Shown here: piece after piece, positions 1-9,803 of the stretch
Layout of the letters: each line of letters starts with the position of its first letter
Position numbering within the stretch: the first letter of the stretch is position 1
Source of the DNA: Bradyrhizobium sp. CB82
Lineage (GTDB): Bacteria; Pseudomonadota; Alphaproteobacteria; Rhizobiales; Xanthobacteraceae
Assembly: GCF_029714405.1 (NCBI RefSeq)
Contig: NZ_CP121650.1
Span: forward strand, 2,919,001 to 2,983,000
Direction: 5' to 3'
DNA: 64,000 nt
Notes under the pieces: generated by a model
Databases searched by the model: none
The model's input: the letters and a program-made list of their open reading frames with translations, nothing else
Told to the model about the DNA's origin: nothing
Made by a program: the position numbers and the translations under genes

Positions 1-300
1 GGTTGAGCCAAGTGCAGCTATCACCTGTTGAATCCTGTCGTGGGCGGGGTGGACCGGGTCCGTCATCCGGAATTGCTGAGGTCCGATGACGACAAAGTAA
101 CCCTCTGCCAGCAGTTTGGCTTGCCGGAGGGGTTGTTCCTTGTCATAATTGCAACCTCATCGGGTTCGCCCGATCCGTTGCGGGCACGCGATTTGGTGGT
201 CCGCCCGCGGTCACCCGGCCGAGAGCCGTTCATGTCCGACGTCTGGTTCTTGAATGCCGTGTACCCTCTCACGAAGGCCGTTCCTTTCATAGGGTGCGAG

Positions 301-483
301 ATGAAAAACCTCAATTTCGCGACTGAACTGCACCTGAAGCTGGGGGCGCCTGCGAGTCAAACCGTCGAGAGCCTGCGACTGCTGCGTGCATTCCTCAAGC
401 TCGCGCCCCGGCAGCGTTTCGAGGTCATCAAGCTGGTCGAAGACCTCTCCACCGAAGAGATTTCCGAACATCCGCTTTCGTGA
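301..483 (+). CDS. Small hypothetical protein
   Basis: A 60-residue reading frame starts at ATG 301 and stops at 483. The frame stays open upstream to position 28, but that extension has low-complexity, unconvincing composition, so I chose the internal start at MKNLNFATEL. The product is mostly helical, with a Leu-rich stretch (VESLRLLRAFLKLAPRQ) and an acidic tail. No signal peptide or membrane segment is visible. I do not recognise the family. It precedes the phasin gene by about 130 bases on the same strand, but a shared operon is only a possibility. Confidence 0.45.
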   Translation: MKNLNFATELHLKLGAPASQTVESLRLLRAFLKLAPRQRFEVIKLVEDLSTEEISEHPLS

Positions 484-612
484 GGCGGGGTATCGCCCGT
501 CGACGCCCCAACCAGAACCGACTGCCCCCAGGAATCCCTAATCCCGGCCGAACTGCTGGAATGCGATCCGACAAGTGTGATAGATCAGTGAGGACAAGGG
601 GAGGACGGCGAC

Positions 613-954
613 ATGATCGAACCGAAGCTCGAAGTTCCGGCCGAATTGCGCGATCTGGCCGAGAAGACCATCGATCAGGCGGAAAAAGCCTTCAGCCTGT
701 TTTTCGATGCTGCCACCAAGTCGATGTCATCGGTGCCTGGAACCGGCACAGAGGTTTCCAAGCAGGCGCTTGCTTTCACTGAACAAAACATGAAGACGGC
801 GTTCGAGCACGCACGCAAGCTGGTTCACGCAACCGATCTCCAGGAAGCGATGCGCATTCAGTCCGAATTCCTGAGAAGTCAATTCACCAACGCTGGTGAG
901 CATATGCGACAGATCACCGGCAACCTGATGCAACCCGGCAAAGGCAAGTCCTGA
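613..954 (+). CDS. Phasin family protein
   Basis: The 113-residue protein has the phasin pattern. An amphipathic helical body (residues about 10-100) is rich in Ala, Glu, Gln and Phe, with EKTIDQAEKAFSLFFDAATK near the start and QSEFLRSQFTNAGEHMRQIT near the end. Phasins coat polyhydroxyalkanoate granules in the cytoplasm. The start at ATG 613 is supported by GGGGAGG about 8 bases upstream. There is no signal peptide. A PHA synthase and a second phasin-like gene lie near 54 kb in this window, so storage polymer metabolism fits the organism. The granule role is family knowledge, not shown here. Confidence 0.85.
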   Translation: MIEPKLEVPAELRDLAEKTIDQAEKAFSLFFDAATKSMSSVPGTGTEVSKQALAFTEQNMKTAFEHARKLVHATDLQEAMRIQSEFLRSQFTNAGEHMRQITGNLMQPGKGKS

Positions 955-1093
955 ACCGCAGGCGGCGCGCGACTGTCGGCTCAACCGGCAGGGATTTGCC
1001 TTGATGGGGGACTTTCGCTCGCCGCCCAAGCGTTTGCCCGCAAAGCGCGTAGATCTCAGTTCCTGAGCCCACAGCGAAGGCATCGAGCTTGCC

Positions 1094-4000
1094 TCAAGGA
1101 CCTTGGCTAAGAAACCGCAGCGCCGAGCGACTAGGCAGGAAAAAATAGCCGCCCCCCTTGACGGTCACAAAAGACTGCAACCCGGTGATTTCAAGAGGAC
1201 CGACCGTGGTGGGAACGGTGAATGTCCCCGTTTTGCCGGGACCAGATGTGCCCACTAGAGGATCCCGCTCATCCTTCAGACCATGAAAGGATGGCGAGCT
1301 AATCCAGGTCTGCTGAAGAAACTCGAACTGGCGCTCAATATCGGCGTTGAGGCACATGAACAACAATCCCTTTGGCTCGCAACTGTCTATTCGTTGTGAC
1401 GCCTCGCACGTTGTCCCTTCATCTTGCGTGGACCAGTCGCTACCCCGTTTATCGAAGTTACCTGGCCCGTTCGCCACGCCCCGCGCTTCCAGTCGCTGAT
1501 CATCACCGACCGGATCTTCCCCGCCTGATCCTTCCACATAGGGCCGACCTACTCGCACGATCCGGTGCCGGTTGGAAATCTTGATCTGCTCTTCACTGCC
1601 GGGCTGAAGGCTGTCCCGCGGGTTCGCGCGCCGGATATGTGCCCCGTAGGGGCAGCGAAGCCCCTGGGGATCTTCGACCCCAGGCAAGAAGTCGTTGTCC
1701 TCGTCTGCTGCCGGACCTTCCGGATGTCGAATGAGCGATGCGCCATCTCGCCAACGCCCGACCATTTTGGCGGCGACCCAATGTGCCGACAGGTTCGCTG
1801 TCGGATAGGCGCTGCGGAGCGCGCCGGCGGTAGCATCGAGGAAATCGTTGAAGCCGGCGACGTCTTGCTCGAGTTGGCGCACAACAAGAAAGGACCCATT
1901 GCGTCCGAGATCACGGGGGGCGCTCGCGATCTCACCGGCGAATGCCGGAAAGCGATCCTGTAGATTCGCAGGCGTGTCCGGCAAAATGTTATTGAGATCG
2001 CGCTCGGAGGGAACCACCGGTGTCGGCGGAAAATATCCATGATTGTCCGCGTAGCCGAGCACGAACTCGCCTGGTTCGACGACATGGATCGAGTTGGCAT
2101 CGCGGGCGAAACGTTTCGTGCCCCGGATGATGGGCTGCGAGATGCCATCACGAAAACCGAAGGGCTCTCGCGAACGACCCGGATCGCCCACATCCTGCAT
2201 GCGAATCGAATGGAATGGCAGGAGGCCGAACTTCCGAGCTCTGCTCAGTTCCTCCTTCCGCAAGGATTGCAGTTCATTCGGCGTGGTCGCATAGAGGAGC
2301 AGTATGGCGTCGGCACGTTGTTGAGCATCACCTGCTCCCCATTTCCAGTGCTCCGGCGCGCTGGCCTCGAGGTCACCGAGAATTCGTGACCGCTCGCTCA
2401 TGCCTTCGACGAAAGCTGCAGGGAAGGAGTCCAATATGTTCCCGACATCGCCGTCGTTCATCTTGTCGGCGATCAGACGCCGCAAGCCTGCCGCTGAAAA
2501 TGCCATCATCAGTGCACGCCTCTCATCCACAACATCGCCGAATGAGACTCGGGAAGTAGACGCGAGGGGCAACTCGTAGTCGGCACGCAAAGGCAACATT
2601 GGCTCTCCATTCAGCTCCCCGTCATCCGCGACAGTGCTGCACATTGCCGTGATGTCCTGAAGCCACTTCCTGCAACGTGCAGGATCGTCAGGAAAGCGCA
2701 GGAGAACCATCTCGGCCGAGCCAAGCCTTCCCAGAGGTCCGAACACAAGAGACTGGATCTCATGCAGTTCGATCGCTGATGGCGGACGTGGTTGAGAGTT
2801 GAACAGATCCAGCCAGGCTCGGGCCTCGCTCTCGGTTCGTGCGTTGGCCAACCCGTAACAAATCAGCGCGTTGTTTCGGATCTGATCGGTCGTCAGTGCG
2901 GGAAAACGCGAGTACCAGAATGGCGTCGGTACCTGCTGACGCCTTACCCAGCGCTTGAAGCGCGCTCCGTCCTCTGCACCGTCCAGTATCAGGAATCTTG
3001 TTCTTGGAAAGCCTCTTCCGTTGCTCCACACGGCAGTCTGACCGTAGTGGGCCTTCGTGATGAAATCCTCCAGGTAACTTTCCCAGCTACCGTCGTAGTT
3101 GGCGAGAAATACCAGCCGGCCGGTCTTGGGCAGCCGAAACCAGCGGGCGAAATGGATGGTGCCGATGTCAAGAATGAATCCAGGCCGGAATCGGTGTTTG
3201 ACCAGCTTGTTGATTCCCCAGAATGCCGCCGCAAGCGTCAGGCGACGCAACCAACCTGCCTTTAGCGGCGTGATCGCGGTGAGATGGTTCTGCACATACC
3301 CCGGCGGGTTCTCAACTGCCAAAAGCTCTTGTAGGTGGATTGGGCCGGGATCGAGATCCTCAACGGGATCGGCAGCTTCCTGACGGCGAAGCAACAAGAC
3401 CAATGCCGACAGAACAAGCAACACCAGGAAACCGACATAGAGCAGACCATCGACCAGGGAGATCAGGAAACTGCCTATCCTAATTGCCCAATCCAACCAG
3501 TCTTGGATGAGTCTACCGTGCCAAACCACCAAGAACCGCAGCAGTCCCATTCCGATTGTCAACGCGGCCAGCGTAACGATGAGCGAGCGATCGGTGAGGA
3601 AAGACTTCACGGCCTCTAACCTACCGAGGTCCGCGTGTCGCGAAATCGCCAACGGCTTGTTCAACGGCCTCACCAATCGATGTCTTAGGGTTCCGCTCCT
3701 GAGCAATTCGTCCCGCGTGAATCGAAGGGCCGGCATTGCCGGCAACGCAAGCTTCCCGTTCTGCTGAACCCATTTCGTAACGAGCGTATAGGCGACGTTC
3801 GCGATCTTTCGTTCCTGGTCGATACGGGTGACAGCAAGTTCCGGCGTTCCCGAAAAGTTTAGTCCGCTTGTCACATGCCGCGTTGCAAGGGGCGTAGCCT
3901 TCGAATGAACGACGTTGTCGTGCAGACAACGCTTAAGCGCTTCGAGATCGCCTATCCCACAGGCCAACTGAAAAATCGGAAGCAGTTGACGTTCAGCCTT

Positions 4001-5557
4001 TTCACACGCCGCGTCAATCGCCGATCCTTCCGGTCCGTCCACGTTCAGCTCGAAAACCACATAGGAGGGCTCGTCCATTTCACCCTTTATGACGTTCAGA
4101 CTCGCGAAATGGATCCGCTGCGTTTCATCGAGCGCTGTCCGGATCGGCGCTTTCGCCGGGTTGCCCAATGAAGCTATTTCCCGGGCGACTGCGTCGTGAT
4201 CCGCTTCACCTGCCATTGGAATGCAGATCGTGATCATTGACTGGGTGCGCTGGCCATCCTTCGGAGCGAACTGCACCGTCAGATGTCGCGGGAACGGCCC
4301 CACGTTTTCTTCCTGGCCGACCCTGTGTAGGCCGCTCTGCCTCAGCAATGGCTTGAGGGTTTGCGTGATCTGCGCTCTCGCGATTTGCTCACCCAGACAG
4401 TAGTGGTCGAGCCCCATCCCTCCGAACGCAAGATCATCCTTCAGTTGACGTCCGGGATCGAATACTTCGGGTTGATCTACATGAGAGCGATCGAGCATGG
4501 CCGACATGATGGCAGCGAGGACGACTCCGTCTTTAGGAATCGTCGTTGGCCACCAGCGGTCCTTGCTCAGAATGAACGGCTGCTTTGCATACCGCGGAAG
4601 ACCTGGGACGATGGGTGGCCTGAATCGCAATGCTTCGATCAGGCAGCTCTCGAGCTCCTCGTCGTTGTCCTCCCGAGCCGCACTCGCTGCCTGCTGCATC
4701 GCTTCCGTTTTCTCGAACAGAATCGACAAGATATGGGCGGCCGCGAGTGTGTTGGTCGGCACGAATCCCACCGCCAGCCCCAATAGCATCGCCGCGATTT
4801 CGTCGTCCGTGGGCCCATCCGCTTGTACTTGCATTGCGATGAAGCGATCCACCAGTGTGCGGCGAGAGTTGTGCGTTCCGACCCTTGCCTGGCCGAGGGA
4901 CCTATGGATCACGGATTTAACCCGCTGGGCGCCTGTGAGCGCGAGCTCGCGCGTTACTGGATCGCCATGATAGTCTGCGAACAGCAGGGTGCTGATTGCC
5001 ATCAGCCACTCTGCGAATGCTTGCGGATCATCGACGTCAAGTCCGAAGTAGGCCGCGCACACTTCGGCCGGCACCCGTATCACCAAGTCTTCGATCACAT
5101 CGATCTGACCGCCAGAAATTTCGACAAGCTCTGTTGCGATGCTTGAGGTCGTCGGCACGATGGTGCGCTGGATGTCCTCCGTTTTAAGAACGGAAGTGAG
5201 AAACGCCTTCTGCCGGTCGTAGTCGCGCCCTGGCGGCATTCCCAGCAAGAAGCTCGCGCCGCCCGTCAGCTCCGTCATCTCCGGTCCGTACGGCACCTCG
5301 AAGACATCCTGACGCGCGCGCACCATTTTGACGTCATCGTATCTGGTGACGACGTACACCCCCCAAAGCTTTAGAATGGGCAGGAAGCGCAGGACGCGGT
5401 AAAGGGGATGCCATGCGAGCAGCCAAGTCGTGATCCGGCTTCCGACGCCCCCCTTCTTCAATCGGCTCCAGTCAAAGGCGTTTGATGGCGGTTTGTTGGC
5501 CGAAGCAGCTTCTGCCTCGCGAATCTTCTCGTAGTACTTGACCTGCTGGGGCTGCAT
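1094..5557 (-). CDS. Cytochrome P450 - membrane region - DyP-type peroxidase fusion
   Basis: A single 1487-residue frame holds two different heme domains. Residues about 1-430 are a P450: ExxR at 308-311 (EALR) and a heme-Cys loop FGGMGLDHYCLG with Cys387. The loop is about two residues longer than the usual FxxGxxxCxG. The I-helix reads AVGFVPTNT (262-270), with Pro where the usual acid stands. Residues about 440-990 are a middle region with two predicted membrane segments (about 658-677 and 704-724). Residues about 1000-1487 are a DyP peroxidase: GFRDGISQP (Asp1137), proximal His1307 in PYGAHIRRANPRD, and Arg-containing RIVRVGRPY near 1332-1340. An AAAGGA ribosome site precedes ATG 5557. 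It lies 68 bases downstream of the cyclase gene. Substrate is unknown. The domain calls are confident; peroxide-driven P450 chemistry is inference. Confidence 0.85.
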   Translation of the reverse strand: MQPQQVKYYEKIREAEAASANKPPSNAFDWSRLKKGGVGSRITTWLLAWHPLYRVLRFLPILKLWGVYVVTRYDDVKMVRARQDVFEVPYGPEMTELTGGASFLLGMPPGRDYDRQKAFLTSVLKTEDIQRTIVPTTSSIATELVEISGGQIDVIEDLVIRVPAEVCAAYFGLDVDDPQAFAEWLMAISTLLFADYHGDPVTRELALTGAQRVKSVIHRSLGQARVGTHNSRRTLVDRFIAMQVQADGPTDDEIAAMLLGLAVGFVPTNTLAAAHILSILFEKTEAMQQAASAAREDNDEELESCLIEALRFRPPIVPGLPRYAKQPFILSKDRWWPTTIPKDGVVLAAIMSAMLDRSHVDQPEVFDPGRQLKDDLAFGGMGLDHYCLGEQIARAQITQTLKPLLRQSGLHRVGQEENVGPFPRHLTVQFAPKDGQRTQSMITICIPMAGEADHDAVAREIASLGNPAKAPIRTALDETQRIHFASLNVIKGEMDEPSYVVFELNVDGPEGSAIDAACEKAERQLLPIFQLACGIGDLEALKRCLHDNVVHSKATPLATRHVTSGLNFSGTPELAVTRIDQERKIANVAYTLVTKWVQQNGKLALPAMPALRFTRDELLRSGTLRHRLVRPLNKPLAISRHADLGRLEAVKSFLTDRSLIVTLAALTIGMGLLRFLVVWHGRLIQDWLDWAIRIGSFLISLVDGLLYVGFLVLLVLSALVLLLRRQEAADPVEDLDPGPIHLQELLAVENPPGYVQNHLTAITPLKAGWLRRLTLAAAFWGINKLVKHRFRPGFILDIGTIHFARWFRLPKTGRLVFLANYDGSWESYLEDFITKAHYGQTAVWSNGRGFPRTRFLILDGAEDGARFKRWVRRQQVPTPFWYSRFPALTTDQIRNNALICYGLANARTESEARAWLDLFNSQPRPPSAIELHEIQSLVFGPLGRLGSAEMVLLRFPDDPARCRKWLQDITAMCSTVADDGELNGEPMLPLRADYELPLASTSRVSFGDVVDERRALMMAFSAAGLRRLIADKMNDGDVGNILDSFPAAFVEGMSERSRILGDLEASAPEHWKWGAGDAQQRADAILLLYATTPNELQSLRKEELSRARKFGLLPFHSIRMQDVGDPGRSREPFGFRDGISQPIIRGTKRFARDANSIHVVEPGEFVLGYADNHGYFPPTPVVPSERDLNNILPDTPANLQDRFPAFAGEIASAPRDLGRNGSFLVVRQLEQDVAGFNDFLDATAGALRSAYPTANLSAHWVAAKMVGRWRDGASLIRHPEGPAADEDNDFLPGVEDPQGLRCPYGAHIRRANPRDSLQPGSEEQIKISNRHRIVRVGRPYVEGSGGEDPVGDDQRLEARGVANGPGNFDKRGSDWSTQDEGTTCEASQRIDSCEPKGLLFMCLNADIERQFEFLQQTWISSPSFHGLKDERDPLVGTSGPGKTGTFTVPTTVGPLEITGLQSFVTVKGGGYFFLPSRSALRFLSQGP

Positions 5558-5625
5558 GGTCCGCGTCCTTTCGTTCCGCCCTCCGAGTCGGTCCGGAATC
5601 GTCAGCAGGCCGCAAAACGAGGATC

Positions 5626-7443
5626 TTATCCCCGAAGAGCGTCTGTTCCCACGTGGCCGGCTTTTTTTGCAAAGCCGGCTCGGGAATCGGCGAGAGCCAG
5701 ACCTTCAGCGAAGTAGTCGATCCATCTCTGGTCCTTGAAAGGCAACCAATCGATATATTTCGTCGAGAAGTCAGGATGCTTGGCGAAGAGGATTTCCAGC
5801 TCTTCAGACGCCTGTTGGTGCTTACCGGATCGCGCAAGCGCACCGATTTTCGTCATGCGCGCGTGCCAGTAGGCTTGGCGTACTCCAAGGGAGTCTTCGG
5901 CAAGCGCGATCGCCTCCTGCCAGTCGCCTAGCATGTAGCGCACGGCAGCGAGCTCACCGAGAACATAGAACACGTAGTGGTCGTGGGGGTTCAAGCGCAG
6001 AGATTTCTTGAGGGGAGCCACAGCATCTTCAGGCCTGCCCGCGAGCATTTGACTGCTACCAATTTGAGCGTAGGCATAGGCCAGGCTCGGATTTAGCCGT
6101 ATCGCCTCGTTGAGATGACGCAATGCCGCATCCGGATCGCGCAGGAGGATTTCCGCACATCCTGCCAGCAGGTGTCCCCGACCGTCGAACTCATCAGCTT
6201 TGAGCGCGCGCAGCGAGAGCTCCTTGAAGCTCATGACATGCTCTCGAGATCGGCGCTGGGTCCAGATATCGTAAAAAGTCCACCATGCGACATGGAGCAG
6301 CGCCTCGACCGAATGCGGATCTTGGGTCAATGCTTCCTCGAATAATCGACGCGCCTCCTCGGCGTCGACGCGGGTCAGGCGATTCAGGTGCCATCGTCCA
6401 CGCCAGATCAGCTCCCAGGTATCCAGGCGGCTACGCCGCTTGGCTCGGGCCCTCATCTGTTCGGCATGTCCGATGCGCCCCTCAAGTGTACCGGCAATGG
6501 AAGCAGCCGCATCATCAAGAGCCGATAACATATCCGCCAGTCGCACATCATACTGCGCGGTCCATAAAATGTGCCCCGCCTCGCTCTCCACCAGGCGGAC
6601 GACGATCCGTAGCCGATCCCCTTGGACGCGTAGATTCCCGCCCAGTAGGTAGCGCGCGCCAAGCAGCTTCCCTATCCGCCTTGGATTCCTGATGGCTCCG
6701 CGAAACGCAAAGCTGGAATTGCGGTCGATGATCGGCAGCCAACGCATGTTCGAAAGGGCCGTGACCAGGTCTTCGCTGAACCCGTCTGCCAGATATGCGC
6801 TCTGAGGATCCTTGATTTCGAGGGGCAGAACAGCCAGCGCCGCTCGACCGCTGAAACCCGGGATTGGCTGGCTAACGTCGATAATTGACAATGCCGGAGC
6901 GATTTCCGGCGTGCCGGCCTGATCAGCCATCACTTCGAGGATTTGGAAGCGGCTCGGTATATTCTTGAGGACCAGCTCGCCCAATGGGCGAAATCCGAAC
7001 TCGACCTTTCCCGTGACTTCGGCATGCACCGGCTCGGATATAACGATCCCACCCGTTGGGCACACCTCCTGCAATCGAGCCGCGATATTGACGTGCTCCC
7101 CGTGCAAGACACCATCTTCATCAATGGCTTCACCAACGCTGACGCCGGTGCGCAGCCACATTTGCTGATCCTTGGGCAGCGTTCTATTTCGTTGCCGGAG
7201 AGCGCCTTGAATCGCGACGGCGCAAAGAACCGCGTCGACTGGACGCGCGCACTCAATCATGAAACTGTCGCCGGCGCTGCCGAACACGCGGCCATTGTGC
7301 TTGCGTACGGCGTCGTAAACCACCTGACGGCAGGCGCGCAGCGTCGTGACCGTCCGTTCATCATTCTGAGAGATTAGACGGCTGTATCCGACCACATCGG
7401 CAGAAAGAAAAGACGCAACACGTCGCTCAAAAGTTGCCGCCAT
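5626..7443 (-). CDS. Class III adenylate/guanylate cyclase with TolB-like and TPR regions
   Basis: The 605-residue protein begins with a class III nucleotide cyclase domain (about 8-170). Both metal Asp residues are present (Asp16 in SADVVGYSRL and Asp59 in GSAGDSF), as is the Asn119/Arg123 pair in HVNIAARL, so activity is plausible. A CadC/TolB-like stretch follows (AYLADGFSEDLVTALSNMR, about 217-235). From about 370 on come TPR repeats such as EAIRLNPSLAYAYAQIGSS. The frame is open upstream to 7770, but the conserved fold begins at MAATFERRV, so ATG 7443 is preferred. This architecture is common in rhizobia. The gene is followed after 68 bases by the P450-DyP fusion on the same strand, which suggests co-transcription. 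Confidence 0.85.
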   Translation of the reverse strand: MAATFERRVASFLSADVVGYSRLISQNDERTVTTLRACRQVVYDAVRKHNGRVFGSAGDSFMIECARPVDAVLCAVAIQGALRQRNRTLPKDQQMWLRTGVSVGEAIDEDGVLHGEHVNIAARLQEVCPTGGIVISEPVHAEVTGKVEFGFRPLGELVLKNIPSRFQILEVMADQAGTPEIAPALSIIDVSQPIPGFSGRAALAVLPLEIKDPQSAYLADGFSEDLVTALSNMRWLPIIDRNSSFAFRGAIRNPRRIGKLLGARYLLGGNLRVQGDRLRIVVRLVESEAGHILWTAQYDVRLADMLSALDDAAASIAGTLEGRIGHAEQMRARAKRRSRLDTWELIWRGRWHLNRLTRVDAEEARRLFEEALTQDPHSVEALLHVAWWTFYDIWTQRRSREHVMSFKELSLRALKADEFDGRGHLLAGCAEILLRDPDAALRHLNEAIRLNPSLAYAYAQIGSSQMLAGRPEDAVAPLKKSLRLNPHDHYVFYVLGELAAVRYMLGDWQEAIALAEDSLGVRQAYWHARMTKIGALARSGKHQQASEELEILFAKHPDFSTKYIDWLPFKDQRWIDYFAEGLALADSRAGFAKKAGHVGTDALRG

Positions 7444-7944
7444 GCTGAACCTCGAGTTTCCGCACAGGATGTCGGCAGGCAGTGAGCTCTGCCGCGCAAC
7501 ATCGGCATAGTCGATCGGTTCCCTATGGAGGGATATTATAGTCCATAAGACCGCCGCATCTGCAATTTCCACCCAGTTCAAAATCAGTTCTTTGAAAGCG
7601 ACCTCCGTTGAGGAGGTGAACGGATGATAGCACAGCAATTGCTGGTTGAGAAATAAATGGTGACTCGACAGTTTTCCATGCTGGCGAGAGGGGCGCGGGG
7701 CGACCTCGCATATCGCGTCGGTTCGACTCGAGGATGGGTAGAGCGGAAGCAAAACCCAACCAACGGCCAAACCCTGACGACAACGGTAGTCACTTACTCA
7801 ATCACCCGAAAAAGGGATGATGGGATTTTGCTTCGATGTACCCAGCCTAAAGTCCGGAGATTGGCCTACCGGGCGCGAGGTCTCCTTTTAGCCGAATTCA
7901 GACCAGCGGATTTGTCTGCGGTGCTCGGCTTGTAGGTTCACGCC
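7444..7944. other. Intergenic stretch without a supported gene
   Basis: About 500 bases lie between the cyclase start and the tandem array. Short frames exist on both strands, including a 92-codon plus-strand frame at 7657-7935, but none has a convincing ribosome site, recognisable composition or family. The stretch presumably holds the cyclase promoter. Its last bases (TCACGCC, 7938-7944) abut the tip of the insertion element. Confidence 0.5.
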
Positions 7945-8788
7945 CTTCTGTAATGGGCCCGATGATGTCAAGCCTCCCGAGTGAACGTCACGCCGCCGAG
8001 CTCATGCTTCTGTCCGTGGTCAACGCTTGGCCGCCACATCATGCTGTCAGAGGGAGCGGTGAGCCTATCTAGATACGCGTGGTTCGTCGGGCGACGGCCA
8101 CTGGGCGTGTAACGGCTTCGCCGCATCCACCGTCCCGGCGACGGGACTTCGGGCACTTCTGTAATGGGCCCGATGATGTCAAGCCTCCCGAGTGAACGTC
8201 ACGCCGCCGAGCTCATGCTTCTGTCCGTGGTCAACGCTTGGCCGCCACGTCATGCTGTCAGAGGGAGCGGTGAGCCTATCTAGATACGCGTGGTTCGTCG
8301 GGCGACGGCCACTGGGCGTGTAACGGCTTCGCCGCATCCACCGTCCCGGCGACGGGACTTCGGGCACTTCTGTAATGGGCCCGATGATGTCAAGCCTCCC
8401 GAGTGAACGTCACGCCGCCGAGCTCATGCTTCTGTCCGTGGTCAACGCTTGGCCGCCACATCATGCTGTCAGAGGGAGCGGTGAGCCTATCTAGATACGC
8501 GTGGTTCGTCGGGCGACGGCCACTGGGCGTGTAACGGCTTCGCCGCATCCACCGTCCCGGCGACGGGACTTCGGGCACTTCTGTAATGGGCCCGATGATG
8601 TCAAGCCTCCCGAGTGAACGTCACGCCGCCGAGCTCATGCTTCTGTCCGTGGTCAACGCTTGGCCGCCACATCATGCTGTCAGAGGGAGCGGTGAGCCTA
8701 TCTAGATACGCGTGGTTCGTCGGGCGACGGCCACTGGGCGTGTAACGGCTTCGCCGCATCCACCGTCCCGGCGACGGGACTTCGGGCA

Positions 8789-8959
8789 CTTCTGTAATGG
8801 GCCCGATGATGTCAAGCCTCCCGAGTGAACGTCACGCCGCCGAGCTCATGCTTCTGTCCGTGGTCAACGCTTGGCCGCCACATCATGCTGTCAGAGGGAG
8901 CGGTGAGCCTATCTAGATACGCGTGGTTCGTCGGGCGACGGCCACTGGGCGTGTAACGG
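8789..8959. repeat. Shortened array unit with 40-bp deletion
   Basis: This fifth unit lacks 40 bp present in every other copy. The missing segment runs from after ACGGCTTC to the CTTC that begins the next unit, so the deletion is bounded by a CTTC direct repeat. It removes the GTCCCG-GCGA-CGGGAC hairpin and half of the CGGC-TTC-GCCG hairpin. Slippage or microhomology deletion explains it. It appears once, so it arose after amplification or was not spread through the array. Confidence 0.95.
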
Positions 8960-9803
8960 CTTCTGTAATGGGCCCGATGATGTCAAGCCTCCCGAGTGAA
9001 CGTCACGCCGCCGAGCTCATGCTTCTGTCCGTGGTCAACGCTTGGCCGCCACATCATGCTGTCAGAGGGAGCGGTGAGCCTATCTAGATACGCGTGGTTC
9101 GTCGGGCGACGGCCACTGGGCGTGTAACGGCTTCGCCGCATCCACCGTCCCGGCGACGGGACTTCGGGCACTTCTGTAATGGGCCCGATGATGTCAAGCC
9201 TCCCGAGTGAACGTCACGCCGCCGAGCTCATGCTTCTGTCCGTGGTCAACGCTTGGCCGCCACATCATGCTGTCAGAGGGAGCGGTGAGCCTATCTAGAT
9301 ACGCGTGGTTCGTCGGGCGACGGCCACTGGGCGTGTAACGGCTTCGCCGCATCCACCGTCCCGGCGACGGGACTTCGGGCACTTCTGTAATGGGCCCGAT
9401 GATGTCAAGCCTCCCGAGTGAACGTCACGCCGCCGAGCTCATGCTTCTGTCCGTGGTCAACGCTTGGCCGCCACATCATGCTGTCAGAGGGAGCGGTGAG
9501 CCTATCTAGATACGCGTGGTTCGTCGGGCGACGGCCACTGGGCGTGTAACGGCTTCGCCGCATCCACCGTCCCGGCGACGGGACTTCGGGCACTTCTGTA
9601 ATGGGCCCGATGATGTCAAGCCTCCCGAGTGAACGTCACGCCGCCGAGCTCATGCTTCTGTCCGTGGTCAACGCTTGGCCGCCACATCATGCTGTCAGAG
9701 GGAGCGGTGAGCCTATCTAGATACGCGTGGTTCGTCGGGCGACGGCCACTGGGCGTGTAACGGCTTCGCCGCATCCACCGTCCCGGCGACGGGACTTCGG
9801 GCA

